From Tetranychus cinnabarinus (Eukaryota > Arthropoda > Arachnida > Trombidiformes > Tetranychidae): a stretch of DNA of 64,000 bases. Below are positions 22,206 to 34,762 of this stretch, piece by piece. Each line of letters opens with the position of its first letter. Positions within the stretch are counted from its first letter, which is position 1. The position numbers and the translations under genes were made by a program. The stretch covers positions 5,349,501 to 5,413,500 of the forward strand of contig WHVY01000004.1 of assembly GCA_022266195.1 (NCBI GenBank). The letters run 5' to 3'. The notes beneath the pieces are model-generated. The model ran no database searches. It was not told the DNA's origin and worked only from the letters and a program-made list of their open reading frames with translations.

Positions 22206-24732
22206 TTGTGTGGCGCTAATGCAAATCGATTTCCAACGATCTGGCCGTCGAAACTCAATTTTCATCTTCCGCCACCCACAAGCAACGTCAAGCAGGGGGA
22301 TCTGTAAGGGGATTAGCTTCAGCAAGGGAAAGACACACTTCTTTCCCTCTTTCATATTTTGTATCTTAAACTTAACTGTAACCAATTAATCAACATTTAG
22401 ACTCCTTAAGGATTTCATTCAAATTGTATTTAAACACAAGGTTTAGACAAAAGAGTCAGAGTCGTTAACATATCCGTTACACTTTACATTCACTCTCATT
22501 TGTATCTCTTTCCTTTTCCTTGAGAGACGGAGATTTCTCTGTTCTACCTTCCCTTCCTTAACTTTTAACCATTTCTGGTTTTAACCTTATTGTGTTTGAA
22601 ATTAATAAAGTGATTTAACTGAAATACGGTCTTAGTCCCTAACTCATTGAGTCTTACGTGTCAGTCTTAATCGAGCCCTTACATAAATGGTGATTAATGA
22701 TGTAACTCTCATTAATCAAACGAAAGTTGGAAATGATTTAATCTGCTATTCGTAAGAAATATTAAATCTAACTCTATTAAAGTTTTTCGATGTGAAATGT
22801 GCCATGTGCAGATTCCTGTCCACCCAACTTAGCTGAGAATTTTGTTTGTGAATTTGAAAGTTCTTACTCTGAAGCACGTAAACTCAACATTAGCTTCTGC
22901 TGGCATCGTTAAAAACAAAACATTTACAAAGCTTACTGTTTTAGATTGAATGAATAGTACGGATTGTTGGACAACGTTAATTACTATTGTACTAAAACTT
23001 TTGTGGTCCTAAGTATGTATTCTGGCGTAATTCAATGATCTGCCCTTTTGAAACAACACGATGTTAAAATTTTGAATTCATAGGATGATGATTGCTTACA
23101 AACCAATAATAAGGATTTGAAAGATTTTTGGAAAACTGGAAATTGTGTTGAAAACCCTCAAGAAAACAGATATTCAAATCAAAATATCTAATGAAGACCT
23201 TTGAATCATGATGCGCTGAGCCATTGACCCCGAAGGAAAAACCCTATGTCAGTCACTTTTGACCATGCCACAGTTTGTTTGGGGGACCTTTAAAAGCTCG
23301 ACCATCTGAATGATCAAGATCGTCTACCCTGAGCACATTTGGAAAAGGATAAGACATTATACCAGCAGGAGGTGGAGGCAAGGAGATCAATGGTTCGTAG
23401 GCCAATAAGTCAGGAAAAGCAGAGAAAAGGCAAAGTAAGGTAAAGAAGACTGAAAGATGAGCACAGTTTAAGTGGTGGCCTTTCAGATTAACACTTAAAA
23501 AGTGAACGATAGAAGGATTGAATTGATATGAAAATTGATTTAAAATCAATCAGCTTATATATTAGCGCAAAAAAGGACAATTTGTTTTGAATATAAGATC
23601 ACGTTCGCGAACAATGTTTCAATTTTCGAACGACAATCTAAGACTTTGTATATAATTAACATAGAAATATTGTCAAAAAACTGGTTTTAACCAGGTTGGT
23701 TTGGCGCTACCTCTCCCTACCTCAAGTAGGTAGGGAAAGGCCACAATTGGTTGGATTTTCGTGGGTCGGCCATTTCATGATGGAGAAGATTTTCTCCCTC
23801 AGGTAGCATAAAATGGCCGACAATTCTTTGTTTGAGCTGTCAAATGGACCACCAGCGGAAGCTCTGCACAAATTTGGTTTGAATTGGACTTTATCCAGTT
23901 TAAGTTATTTGATTCAAGTGAAATTGATAAATATCAACTGTGTTCTATTGTAAACTTATTGATAATCTCTATCATCATTAAGATACCCAACTAACTATAT
24001 GTTTAACTAGCCAGTGACTTTTGTGTACCCTTTCGGAAGTTTACTGTGAATTATCACAAGCCTTTCATATGATACAACATTTTGTGCTATAGTGAAACTA
24101 AACTAGACGATTGATCGTTAAACCCAATAATTCCAAGGGAATTGATAAACGGTTCTCAGCAGTGTTGTGTGTTTATCCTGATTGCCTTTGAACTTACCTA
24201 AAGACTAAGTGTTAAGTTTAAGATCTATATTATGTTTTTACTAATTAACTTGTAATAAAATAAAATTTTATCTTTAATATAACTTAAATAATCAATTAAC
24301 TCAACCGGTTAACCCTCATCTCCGGCAATATCATCATCAACATCTTCACGGCAACCTTTTTCAAAAGAGACTCGAGGAACATACTAATTTGATTCAGAAA
24401 ATATAAACAAAATTACATCATTACTGAGCATTTAAGCTCAAGGATTTTTTATTTTTGTTCCGGGTTTTCTTGTTAATAATAATCAATGGTAATCGATTAT
24501 AATCCAGTTATATTGAAATTGAAGGGTTAGATTGTGTAGTTTTACTACTACTTGGTCTACTGTAGTTGTCTATAAGTGTTAGGTGTAGATAATACATGAA
24601 TTTGTAGGTATGCCGAAAACTGATTAATTGCTGCTGATGTACCTTCGACTGTTTCAGAACAATATGTCAAATTATTCTCGAGATTATTAGAAAGACGCAC
24701 TGAATTAGCCCGATTTGAATGAGGGTTTGACT
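22206..24732. other. gene-poor stretch with hairpins; one weak secreted-type ORF
   Basis: The end of the exonuclease block (AATAAAGTG near 22610, then CTTAGTCCCTAACTC) carries a short inverted match to GTTAAGGGACTAA near 20638, a possible element boundary. At 23253..23549 a minus-strand ORF has a hydrophobic segment followed by a Pro-rich tail, too weak to call. Near 23705-23825 are two hairpins: CCCTACCTC/AAGTAGGTAGGG, and TCGGCCATTT/AAATGGCCGA. Nothing else recognised. Confidence 0.35.
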
Positions 24733-26179
24733 TTACATATTGCTTCTATTGATATTCGCACAGAATAAATAGTATAAAGAGCCACATTCCAAGGCAAGCT
24801 ATCGAAAATCAAAACGACAAATTAAGTTATTTTGGCCAATATTTGATTGATATCAATGGACGATTTCTTACAAGTAAAGTGGTATAATTGCCAACATAAA
24901 TATAATTACCAATATAAACCCCCATTTTACGTGAAGCCAGTCGTTCCAGCGTTTGAAGCTTCTGCAGGAAAAAACTGATGAAATTCATGTGTTTGCTTAA
25001 AAATGAAACTTGACTACCTTTAGAGCAACTTTTATGTTAAATAATTTTCCTGTATTGATGGAAAGTCGATAAATTGATCGATGCAATACACTAGCCTAGT
25101 TCAAAAAAGAAAAATTGAGAATGGAAGCGCAACAAGTAATTTAAAAAAATAAAATAAACTCGTACCTTTTGACCAATAAGGGTCCCTGAATAGTTATTTG
25201 CGTATAGTATTGCCAATATTAACGTATAAGTAAAGGAGAGCAGCATTTTAACACCCAAATTGTCGTATTTAAATTGGGTCAAGCAAAATAAGATCAAGAT
25301 GTTATGAAAACAGCCATAGGCATAGAATGTGATGAAAATCCAGGCTGCTCGAGCGTTCACCCAATCCATCCAATTGCTGAGTAAACTTTGTTTATAGAAA
25401 AAAGACTCTGCATGATGGCGAGTGTAATTTTCTATTGAAATCAATTCATCACATTCAACCTTCAGTGAATCGATTGCGAAATATGCAAAAATTCCCATTA
25501 TCAGCAACATAGAGACGAACCATAAAGCACTTGATAAAATTGGATAGTAAAGTATCAAAAGGAAAGCCATATGAATCATCTGAAGAGTCAATTGTTGCAA
25601 AGTTGAATGGTTGTAAATGATTGTAATGTTGGTTAAGTGTAACATCAACAAAATGCCGTAAACACCAATGAAAATGTACTCGAATAATTTAATGGCTAAA
25701 TAATACGATTTTCTGAACAACTTTTCATTTGTCAATGAATAGCTAAACTTTTTATTAGCCTCTTTAAGACTACCTTTGTATTCATCAAGAATATGTAGAA
25801 AGGATTTTCTGTTAGACTGATGGAAATAAAGCAAAAAAATCTTTACCATGCAAGGCATAATTATGCCACAGTGTACAATGTAATTCAACACCTTTCTTTC
25901 CGACGAAGAAACAAAAAAATCGCCCGAGTAAAATATAATGGTTTGGTTGTCGGTTATACTGAGTAATAGGAAATGAAAAGCTAGTATAATGTTCAATATC
26001 AATATAAGTAGACTTTGCAATTGAAAATATTTGCCACTATTTCGACGGTCGAATATTCTTGCAGATCGCTCTAAGCACTCCAAGTCATCAATAGCACTTA
26101 GTAAATCACTTTTATTCACATTTAGATTTGTAATAGATCTGATAGAAAAGTTGAAACAGAATCTCTGTATTCTGTGCAT
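24733..26179 (-). CDS. gustatory receptor, copy D (four exons)
   Basis: Seven-transmembrane GR, closest to copy A. Exons: 25166..26179, 25018..25095, 24872..24961 and 24733..24798, phase-0 introns; about 415 aa. It begins MHRIQRFCFNFS. The longer N-terminus seen in copies B, E and F is present upstream in frame (MKEFILGY) but is followed by TAG, so the internal Met must serve. Exon 4 encodes LECGSLYYLFCANI. Upstream motif at 26445-26460. No disruption within the exons. Confidence 0.88.
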
Positions 26180-26719
26180 CTTTGAATTGCACTAATAACC
26201 AAGAATGAACTCTTTCATGATAAAAACTATCAATTGTTGATATTGGAAGAAGCTGTTGGTTTACTTGTTCAAATAGACAGAATAAATGATTCGCAGAGTA
26301 TTTACTCGAATTCATATCCAACAAAATAATCAATTTTTGTAAGTCAAAAGAGTTTCATTTACAACATGAACAAACAATATCAACATCATGTAAAACAATC
26401 ACAATCTTCGATTTATCAGACATTCAGTCTTAGCAACAGTTATCTGTCACGAATATTAGTAATTGACATGGATACATCTTGTTCATTCAAGGTCTATTGA
26501 AACATAGTTTTAAATCTAATTGAAAGTTAGTGAATTTTGCAGGACTAAAAGTAACAAGTATTATAATTCCAAAAATTTGCATTTGATTCGAGTCTCAGGA
26601 AACTGTCAGTCTGCATCTTTGCTTGCTGTGTTTGTCTGCAACTGTTATTATGATCGCATAAATAATTGTAAATGGTGCAATTATCAAATTGTCGGAAGTT
26701 GAATTATATTCGTTTGACT

Positions 26720-28249
26720 TTACTGGTTGTTTCGATTGATATTTGTACAAAATAATAAGTACAAAGAGCCACATTCCAATGAAAGCTATTGTAAATAAAG
26801 ACACAAAAATAAGTCACTTTGCTCAACTATTTATTATAAACATGAAAATTCTTACGATTAAGGTGTTATTATTGTCGAGATAAATATAATTACCAATATA
26901 CGCACCCATTTTATGAGCCGCCATCCGTTCTAAAGCTTGAAGTTTCTGTTGGAGAAGAAGATCGATTTGATGAGAAATGCAATTCTTACAAAGTTAGAAA
27001 TAGAATTCTTTCAAAAGGTTAACAGGATACACCGAATACCTTTAGAGCAACTTTCAGGTTAAATGATTTTCCAGTATCGGCTGTAAGTTGAAAAATTGAT
27101 CGATGCAATACGCCAGCCTATTTAAAAAATGAACATTGAAAATTGACAATTGAAAACAATTGAAAATATAAACTCAAAATATAATTTATAAGTTAGCACC
27201 TTTTGACCAATAACTGATGCGCAAAGAACGGTTCCGTATATTATTATTATCACCAACAAATTGATCAAAACTAGAAGTAATTTAACACCTAAATCGTCAA
27301 ATGTAAATTGGGTTAAGTAAAAGAAGATCAAAATGTTGTGAAAAGCAGCGTACACATAGATTGCCAGGAATATCCAAGCAAGTTGAGCATTGAAACAATC
27401 AATCCAATTGCTGAGTAAATTTAGTTTATAATAAAAAGATGCTGCATTTTGCTAAGTGTACTCTTCGACTGAGTTTAAGCTATTGCATGCATTTGTTAAC
27501 TGAACAATTGAAAGTGTAACGAGGAATCCCAAAATTATTGCCACTACAAAAAGCCATAAAGCACTTGTTGAAATTAGATAGTAAAGTGGCGTAAAAGCAA
27601 CTAAATTGATCAACTGAAAAAATAAAACATTCAAAGATGAATAGTTGCAAGCAATGTTGGTTGAGTGTAAAGCCAAGAAAACACAAATAACACCAATTGA
27701 AATGTACTTGTACATTTTTATGTACGAATAATAGAAATTCCTCAACGGTTCATCGTTTTGCGACAAAAGGACAAACTCTTTATTTGGTTTTTCAAGGGAT
27801 TCTTTGTATTCATCGAAAAAATTGAGAAGTGATTTTTGATTAAGCTGATTGAGATAAAGTAGGAAAATTTTTACCATGCAAGGCATAACAGTACCAAAAT
27901 GTACAATGTAATTCAATTTTTTTCGGACCGATGTAGACACAAAAAAGTCACCCAAATACAATATTGTGGCTTCATTGTCAGTAACACTTAGCACTAGAAA
28001 TTGAATCGCTTTGAATAAGCTCAATATCAAGATGATCAAACTTTGCAATTGAAAATACTTGCAACTTTTTGATCTATCGAGAGTTCTTGTTGATCGTTCA
28101 AAGTGCTCCAGATCATCAATGGCTCTTAATAAATCACTTTTGGTCACATTGAGATTTGCAACTTTGGAAATAGATTTAATAGAAAAGTCGAAACGAATCT
28201 TTTTTATTTTTGAGTAACAACAGCGATAACCACGAATAAAGCTGTTCAT
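26720..28249 (-). pseudogene. gustatory receptor, copy E, nonsense codon in exon 1
   Basis: Exons: 27200..28249, 27040..27117, 26856..26945 and 26720..26785, all with normal splice sites and phase 0. Exon 1 has a TAG at 27452-27454 (SVEEYT-stop-QNAASFYY), where functional paralogues have Trp in YTW or YNW. Everything downstream of the stop is still open and GR-like, so loss of function looks recent. About 890 bp of exon 1 is almost identical to copy F, including the stop. Confidence 0.88.
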
Positions 28250-28489
28250 GATAAAAGCTCGATCACTTTTAGAAGTCTGGTGATTCTGTTTGATTGCTTA
28301 TTTACTAATAACTGCATAAAATAAGAGAAGGCAATTAACTTTTGTTTGAATACGGACATGAGCTAGAAAAGTTCAAAAAGTTACAACATCATGAAAAACA
28401 ATTAAAGTATTCGATTTAGTTTGCAACAGTTATGTATCACGAATATCAGAATCGATTGTAATTCATTATGAAGCATATTACGCTACTTA

Positions 28490-28582
28490 ACTGGAACCTT
28501 GTACAAGAGTAAAAAAAATCAATATAACCATAATTTGTACAAACGGAATAAACTTTCAAAAGATAAATCTTCTTCAATCTGA
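28490..28582 (-). other. conserved exon-like block upstream of GR copy E, degraded
   Basis: Aligns with the block at 4814-4905 (EEDLSFES... then IMVILIFFTLVQGS) but needs a frame change, and its donor GT is replaced by TT. Confidence 0.4.
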
Positions 28583-29200
28583 AAAAATGACTCATTTATA
28601 AACTATTATCAAGTGTGTTTGCACTTGATTCACATACAAAAATGGAAATCGTTTATCGCATCCATGCGGCTAATGCTGGTGTACAGCATTCAGTGCTGCA
28701 AATCATTTGCAAAGCAATCTTGCTGCCGCTCGGTCGTTCATGATCTATTGATTGAGCGAGCTTCTAGACTGATTCATAGTCAAAAGCTAAAGACTATAGC
28801 GGATCTCTAAAAGGGAATTATACAATTTGGAATATTCATAAAAAATCTCTCTTATTTAAATTTTTATAAATTATTCTGAGTTGACGGACACTCCAAAAGG
28901 TACTCTCAATCATTCTGTCGTGACATCATTGAAGGGATGGTAGTTTCACATCGATTGGATAACGGCATAAATGGAAATTATAACCATCTTTTCAGTAGCA
29001 ATCAATTGAACATGATCAATCTTTGCCTCATGCATCATTAAATCGATTGATAGATTGCTTTTTGATTGATTCTTGATTTACTTACTTGAGTTCAATTTAG
29101 TGTTTTATTTTTGATTTTAGCCTTTGAATATGTTTAATAAATAATTCATGTAATCATTTTAAACTATTACTATTATTGTTCGAATAATACCGGATTGACT

Positions 29201-30735
29201 TTACTGATTATTTCGATTGATATTTTTACAAAATAATAAGTACAAAGATCCACATTCCAATGTAAGCTACCGAAAGCAAAGACACAAAAATAAGTTATTT
29301 AGACGTTTGAATAACGTTTGCATATAAATGTGAAAATCCTTACAAGCAAAGTGTTTTTATTACCAATATAAGCACCCATTTTACGAGCAGTAAGCCGTTC
29401 CAGCGCTTCAAGTTTCTGTTGGAACAAAAAGATTGATTGGATAAGAGATGCGATTCTTAAACTATTTCTAATACTAATAATAGAAAACGAAAAATTCAAA
29501 AGGTCAACAAGATACACAGACTACCTTTAGAGCAACTTTCAGGTTAAATGATTTTCCAGTATCGGCTGTAAGCTGATAAATCGATCGATGCAATACGCCA
29601 GCCTATTTCAAAAATGAACAATTTAGATTTAAAATATAAGCTTAAAATGTAATTGCTAAATTATTAATAATAATAGCACCTTTTGACCAATAACTGTCGC
29701 GTACAGAATGGTTACGCATATTATTATTAGTACCAATAAATTGGAAAAAGCTAAAAGTAATTTAACACCTAAATCGTCAAATGTAAATTGGGTTAAGTAA
29801 AAGAAGATCAAAATGTTGTGAAAAGCAGCGTACACATAGATTGCCAGGAATATCCAAGCAAGTTGAGCATTGAAACAATCAATCCAATTGCTGAGTAAAT
29901 TTAGTTTATAATAAAAAGATGCTGCATTTTGCTAAGTGTACTCTTCGACTGAGTTTAAGCTATTGCATGCATTTGTTAACTGAACAATTGAAAGTGTAAC
30001 GAGGAATCCCAAAATTATTGCCACTACAAAAAGCCATAAAGCACTTGTTGAAATTAGATAGTAAAGTGGCGTAAAAGCAACTAAATTGATCAACTGAAAA
30101 AATAAAACATTCAAAGATGAATAGTTGCAAGCAATGTTGGTTGAGTGTAAAGCCAAGAAAACACAAATAACACCAATTGAAATGTACTTGTACATTTTTA
30201 TGTACGAATAATAGAAATTCCTCAACGGTTCATCGTTTTGCGACAAAAGGACAAACTCTTTATTTGGTTTTTCAAGGGATTCTTTGTATTCATCGAAAAA
30301 ATTGAGAAGTGATTTTTGATTAAGCTGATTGAGATAAAGTAGGAAAATTTTTACCATGCAAGGCATAACAGTACCAAAATGTACAATGTAATTCAATTTT
30401 TTTCGGACCGATGTAGACACAAAAAAGTCACCCAAATACAATATTGTGGCTTCATTGTCAGTAACACTTAGCACTAGAAATTGAATCGCTTTGAATAAGC
30501 TCAATATCAAGATGATCAAACTTTGCAATTGAAAATACTTGCAACTTTTTGATCTATCGAGAGTTCTTGTTGATCGTTCAAAGTGCTCCAGATCATCAAT
30601 GGCTCTTAATAAATCATTTTTGGTCACATTGAGATTTGCAACTTTGGAAATAGATTTAGTAGAAAAGTCATGACGAATCTTTTCCACTTTTTTCATTTTT
30701 GAATAACAGCGATAACCAAGACCGAATTTCTTCAT
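29201..30735 (-). pseudogene. gustatory receptor, copy F, same nonsense codon plus exon 3 deletion
   Basis: Exons: 29680..30735, 29525..29602, 29344..29415 and 29201..29266. Exon 1 has the same TAG as copy E, at 29932-29934. Exon 3 is 72 nt instead of 90: six codons (the YIYVDN region before the last membrane segment) are gone in frame. It starts MKKFGLGYRCY. Sequence outside the shared exon 1 block differs from copy E, which fits gene conversion or a partial duplication. Confidence 0.88.
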
Positions 30736-30982
30736 AATAAAAGCTCGCTTGTTGATCTCTGTTTGATTTCTGACTTAATTAGCCAAAATAAGGGAAACAA
30801 ACTTGCTTTTGGTTGAATACAGACATGAGCCAGAAATGTTTCATGGATATGGACGAATGGTTTCAACATCATGAAGAATAATCAAAGAATTCGATTTATT
30901 AACCATTAACTGCTTGCAACAGTGATGCATCACGAATAGGAAAATTGATTGTAATTTATTCTGACGCACATCAATGCTAATT

Positions 30983-31070
30983 ACCAGCGCAAACAAAATC
31001 CATAATATCAAAACCAGTCCAAATCTTTAAATCTCAGTCTAAATCTTTTAGAAGGTAAATCCTTTTCAAG
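30983..31070 (-). other. conserved exon-like block upstream of GR copy F, degraded
   Basis: Recognisable as LEKDLPSKR, followed by a frame-broken version of the hydrophobic tail; GTAATT donor retained. Confidence 0.35.
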
Positions 31071-31334
31071 TTGCAAAATGTAACGCTTGTAAGCTATCAG
31101 GTTTTTAACTTAATTCGCATAAAAAGATAATAATAATATTAATAGCAATCGAGTGCATAATGGGACGGGGCTCGCTCAATTCAAGAGCATCCTTGCTGCC
31201 CACTCAGTGGCTCATGGTCTATTACTTGAGCGCTTTTTAAACCGGCTAATAACAAAAAAGTTAGACAGTATTAACGGATCTCTAAAGTATTATTTAAAAT
31301 AAATCATGAATTTCAAAAACACTAGTTTCACGGA

Positions 31335-31690
31335 AGTAGTATAGCAACATATGCTTCTTAGCCACAGAACGGAAATAGGGGCAAAACTCGTGCGCCCCCT
31401 CAGTGACTGATTCCCCTGACAGACACCGTCTTTCAACGACTATTTTATCCCTTGAGGCACCTCCGCTTGACCACCGTCTTTCAACGACATTTCCGGTTGA
31501 ACATCATCTTTTCACGTATTGATTTAACCTTGAATTCTTGTTTACGATTCACACAATCGTTCAACGACATTTTACTACCCTAAGGCTTGTTCTCAACACT
31601 GTCTTTCAATGTCTATTTTCGACATGATTTTTGACTGAAAGAAGGGAAACGAATGTTTCTCTTCTTGAAGGCACCATCATTTATTGTCTA
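31335..31690 (+). repeat. left terminal repeat of the 2.7-kb element
   Basis: Contains tandem CACCGTCTTTCAACGAC units and the conserved hairpin at 31641-31664. The right terminal repeat (33963..34073) matches only the outer 110 bp or so. Confidence 0.85.
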
Positions 31691-31737
31691 TGAAGCGTTA
31701 GCATGCATACCTCAGGCAATTCAAATTTCTTGTCAAA

Positions 31738-31833
31738 ATGTATGAAATCATTTATCTAGCAACATTAAAGATTGCTTTACTAATTATTTTATTGTTTAAA
31801 GAATTTTTTATGATAAATTATGCAAATATTTAA
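31738..31833 (+). CDS. small membrane peptide of the Polinton-like element (31 aa)
   Basis: The ORF starts MYEIIYLATLKIALLIILLF and ends KEFFMINYANI. It is a single predicted membrane span followed by a short polar tail. The copy at 37883 is the same length within one residue and keeps MY, the hydrophobic run, LLFKE and an aromatic tail. In both copies the ORF ends inside the start of the TBP-like ORF, overlapping its ATG by 14 nt in a different frame. Conservation of start, span and overlap argues that it is translated. Family not recognised. Confidence 0.55.
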   Translation: MYEIIYLATLKIALLIILLFKEFFMINYANI

Positions 31834-32002
31834 TGTGGTTTCACTATGGGACCTTGGGAAAAAAGTTCATTTATTAAAAAGACTGAAGAAGTTTAATGCC
31901 GATGTAATTAAAGACGGAAGTAACAGTTTATTGTTATATAAATCTGGGAAGATAATTGCTACCGGTTTCAAATCTTTCTATGAATCTAAACGTTTCGTTT
32001 AA
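31820..32002 (+). CDS. TBP-like first repeat, element copy 2 (60 aa)
   Basis: The ORF MQIFNVVSLWDLGKKVHLLK... ends KIIATGFKSFYESKRFV-TAA. It matches the first half of the TATA-binding-protein saddle: NVVSLWDLG corresponds to the first beta strand, and SGKIIATGFK to the SGK-(h)-x-TGAK signature. The stop is at the same codon as the TAG at 38148 in the other copy. The second half is not clearly readable downstream. Whether a 60-residue half could function is unknown. Confidence 0.6.
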   Translation: MQIFNVVSLWDLGKKVHLLKRLKKFNADVIKDGSNSLLLYKSGKIIATGFKSFYESKRFV

Positions 32003-32197
32003 AATATCATTTCCTGGAATTCTCAACATAATCTGATCGAACCGTAGTCGATTTTAAAGGATGATTTGCTGGTCTCCGCAAATCTTTATGATGCGCTTGC
32101 ATCTGACTTGCAATATCCTCAGGAATGGCAGAACCTTCTTTACCAACAACATGATTCGGATTGACTTTTTAAAAATCGCACCAAGGATATCGAAAAG

Positions 32198-32745
32198 TTA
32201 GATATTGTCCCTTGGGAACATAGCCATTATTGGGAAGACATTCTTCATCAATTCTGGCTGTGCATTGAACGTACCAAGATTTTTTGGTTGGTTTTTGCGT
32301 CCAACCAAATGATCCTTGCAATGCACTGCTTTTTTGAATGTTGCTTCAAAAATATAAACATTTGAAGCGGATATGATTCTTGAAAACATTTTCTTGGGCT
32401 TCCTCCTCGAGCTTAGAAAGTGGTCTGACTTTACTGACATGGACGTTGCTTTGCCGGAGTAAGATCCTCAGGTGTGTCAAGTAGATTACAGCCTTGGACG
32501 CGAGTTTTTCAAAACGAAGCACAAAATGACGTTGACCATCTGGATCATAGGCTCAACTTTCTGTCGAGCAGCGCCATTCGTTGCAGTAATCAGCAACTCG
32601 GACTGTTTACGAGCTTGAAGGTTGGTCGTCTTGAACATTTTCCTGCTCAGAATCAGTAATTTTTGTAGATAGTAAAGAGATAAAAATGGAACATTCATAA
32701 TATTTGAGAAAAAACAATGATTATTCTTACTTACCATTTTCATGG
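32198..32745 (-). pseudogene. element Cys/His-finger protein, decayed copy 2
   Basis: Minus-strand homologue of 41978-42745. A short first exon ends ATG-GTAAG near 32738. Downstream, TVRVADYCNEWRCST...AYDPDGQ aligns with LVRVRDQCSEWGFRT...AIDPEGN. The last part (32198-32440) gives EATFKKAVHCKDHLVGR, aligned with ESTFKKMKSC-EHVVGR. Several in-frame stops. Confidence 0.55.
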
Positions 32746-33229
32746 TGAGACATGGTGGAAAAAGAGTATAGGAATGTAATGTAAATAAATATCCTAATAT
32801 AGTTATGAAGTAATTTCCACTATAAGGTGATGATAATTGTATTTCCCACCATTAAGGTGATGATTGATTTCAATTGCTAACCTTTATTTGGATCGAACAC
32901 ATATATAGTAATGTTCACTAATGACATCCTTTTCCCTAGTATATTAACGCTCCCAAACTGATGGAGAAGTCAGTTCTGTTAAGATACGCTTTTAATTAAC
33001 TTAAAATCCACACAACGATATGGTATCTCTCCTTTCGTTTGTATCCAGCCTTCCCTTGTTCCCTTATGAATTCTAAAGTAATCCATTAAACTAGTTCAAC
33101 ATAAGTTTATTCACATTTTCATTACTGTGACCCTCTTTTTTGGTTACAGGAATTCAGTTATAATTGTAAGGATGATACTTTTTTATGATGAAGCACTGAA
33201 GAAAGTTTCAGTTTAAATACTCTCAAACT

Positions 33230-33962
33230 CTCCAACCTGTTTGAACATCATGTAAGCAAACGGCTTTTTGAAAGCTTGGTCTGAATCGTGATCATTGAAA
33301 AAACCCAGCACATAAATAAAGAATCATCAGTCAGTTCTCTTTGAACAAAATGTAATTGATCAAACGCCTTATTTGAAAGATTGGTCTGAAACGTGATCAT
33401 CAAAAAACCCAGCTTATGAATAAACAATTATCAGCCAGTTCTCTTTGAACAAAATGTAATCAATCATACGCCTCCTTTGAAAGCTTAACCTAAATCGTGA
33501 TCATTGAAAAAGGAAAAACCAAGTTCATGTACATTGTATAAAGATTAAACAATGGACATCTCTTTGAACAAAATGCAATCAAATACTTCATCTGGAACAT
33601 TAAGCTGAAAAAGGAAAAAATGTAAAAAATTCTTACAGCTAAGTAATTAAAGAACCCAGCTAATGAATAATCATATTAAAGTTTAACAATAAATGTAACT
33701 AATCAATTCAACTCATAATCAAACAAAGGTCTTATCTATCAGCACAAGCTAAATAAAATTCATTTTGAAAGGAAAACTCAGCTAGTGAATAAAGAATCAT
33801 TACTAAATGTAACAAATTTTCACAGCTAAGTAATTAAAGAACCCAGTCCATGAATATTAAAGTTTAACAATGAATGTAACAAACTTATTCAACTCATAAT
33901 CAAACAAAGGTCTTATCTATCAACACAAGCTAAATAAAATTCATTTTAAAGGGGAAACTCAG
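33230..33962 (+). repeat. direct repeats inside the right end of the 2.7-kb element
   Basis: About three units of roughly 120 bp (word CAGTTCTCTTTGAACAAAATG) at 33230-33560, then two units of roughly 155 bp (words TCAACTCATAATCAAACAAAGG and AAGTAATTAAAGAACCCAG) at 33640-33960. The element at 37489 has analogous repeats at the same end. Confidence 0.75.
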
Positions 33963-34762
33963 CTCGTTGAAAGACGGTGTTTGTCAGGGGGGTCAGTGAA
34001 TGATGGGCGCACGAGTTTTTCCCCTATTTCCGTTTCCGTTCTGTGGCTCAGAAGCGTATGTTTCTATACTACTCACGGATATCTCTTTTATAAACGCCAT
34101 CTACCTAAGATGCTCAATAGTGCCATTGGTAATATACACGAAGTGAACGACGCTAATCAAAAATTAACACTCGTTCGTCATTCCATGATATCATTGACGC
34201 AGTACTTTAAGATTGATTTGTATTGAATAACTAGGATAATAGAAAAATACTTTTCTTCTCTATTTTTCAGTCGCATAAATTTACATGATCAAATAACCGC
34301 CTACTGAGCTCCTAACGAAATTTTGATTTGTAGCTTTTTCGATGAATCATTTTTTCAAGTTTGCCTCATTAATCATTAAATCAATTTACATGTTGCAGGC
34401 TGATTGATTCTTGATGTATTTGAAAGAGTTCGATTTGGTGTTTGATGTTTGATTTTAACGCTTGATTATCTTTAATAAATAATTTATGCAATCATTGAAA
34501 ACAATTCTTTTATCAAAATATTACTTCAGAATATCAGATATTGAGATAATTAGTTGATGTACAAATGAATCAATTGATCGACAGACTTGTGTTTTCATTG
34601 TCATTTCATTTTGTATGAATGCATTGAAATCTGGGTTTGCTTGGACTGTCGGTGCAAAACAGAAAGATAATTGAATTGAGAGTATCTTAACTATGAATAA
34701 GGCGAATTGAATTGTTGAATAATTATCTTTTTTCAAGCCAAATAATGTTCAGTTTGGCTTTA

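Larger units (their letters stand above)
31335..34073. mobile_element. Polinton-like element, 2.7 kb, internally deleted, with 6-bp target duplication
   Basis: Left terminus AGTAGTATAGCAACATATGC at 31335 and its inverted counterpart ending at 34073, flanked by the direct repeat CACGGA (31329-31334 and 34074-34079). Inside are the small membrane-peptide ORF, a TBP-like half ORF, a decayed Cys/His-finger gene and long direct repeats. The polymerase and the basic protein are missing. The 6-bp target duplication and AG/CT ends are Polinton hallmarks. Confidence 0.9.

Noticed and set aside
23253..23549. Minus-strand ORF with a hydrophobic segment and Pro-rich tail, perhaps a secreted peptide
   Set aside because: The hydrophobic segment is too far from the start, there is no cleavage or amidation pattern I trust, and there is no second copy.
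20571..24380. Possible LTR retrotransposon around the exonuclease ORF
   Set aside because: No pair of long direct terminal repeats, primer-binding site, reverse transcriptase or integrase was found.
33230..33962. Spaced repeats considered as a CRISPR array
   Set aside because: Units of 120-155 bp with diverged sequence in a eukaryotic element; no short identical repeats with unique spacers.
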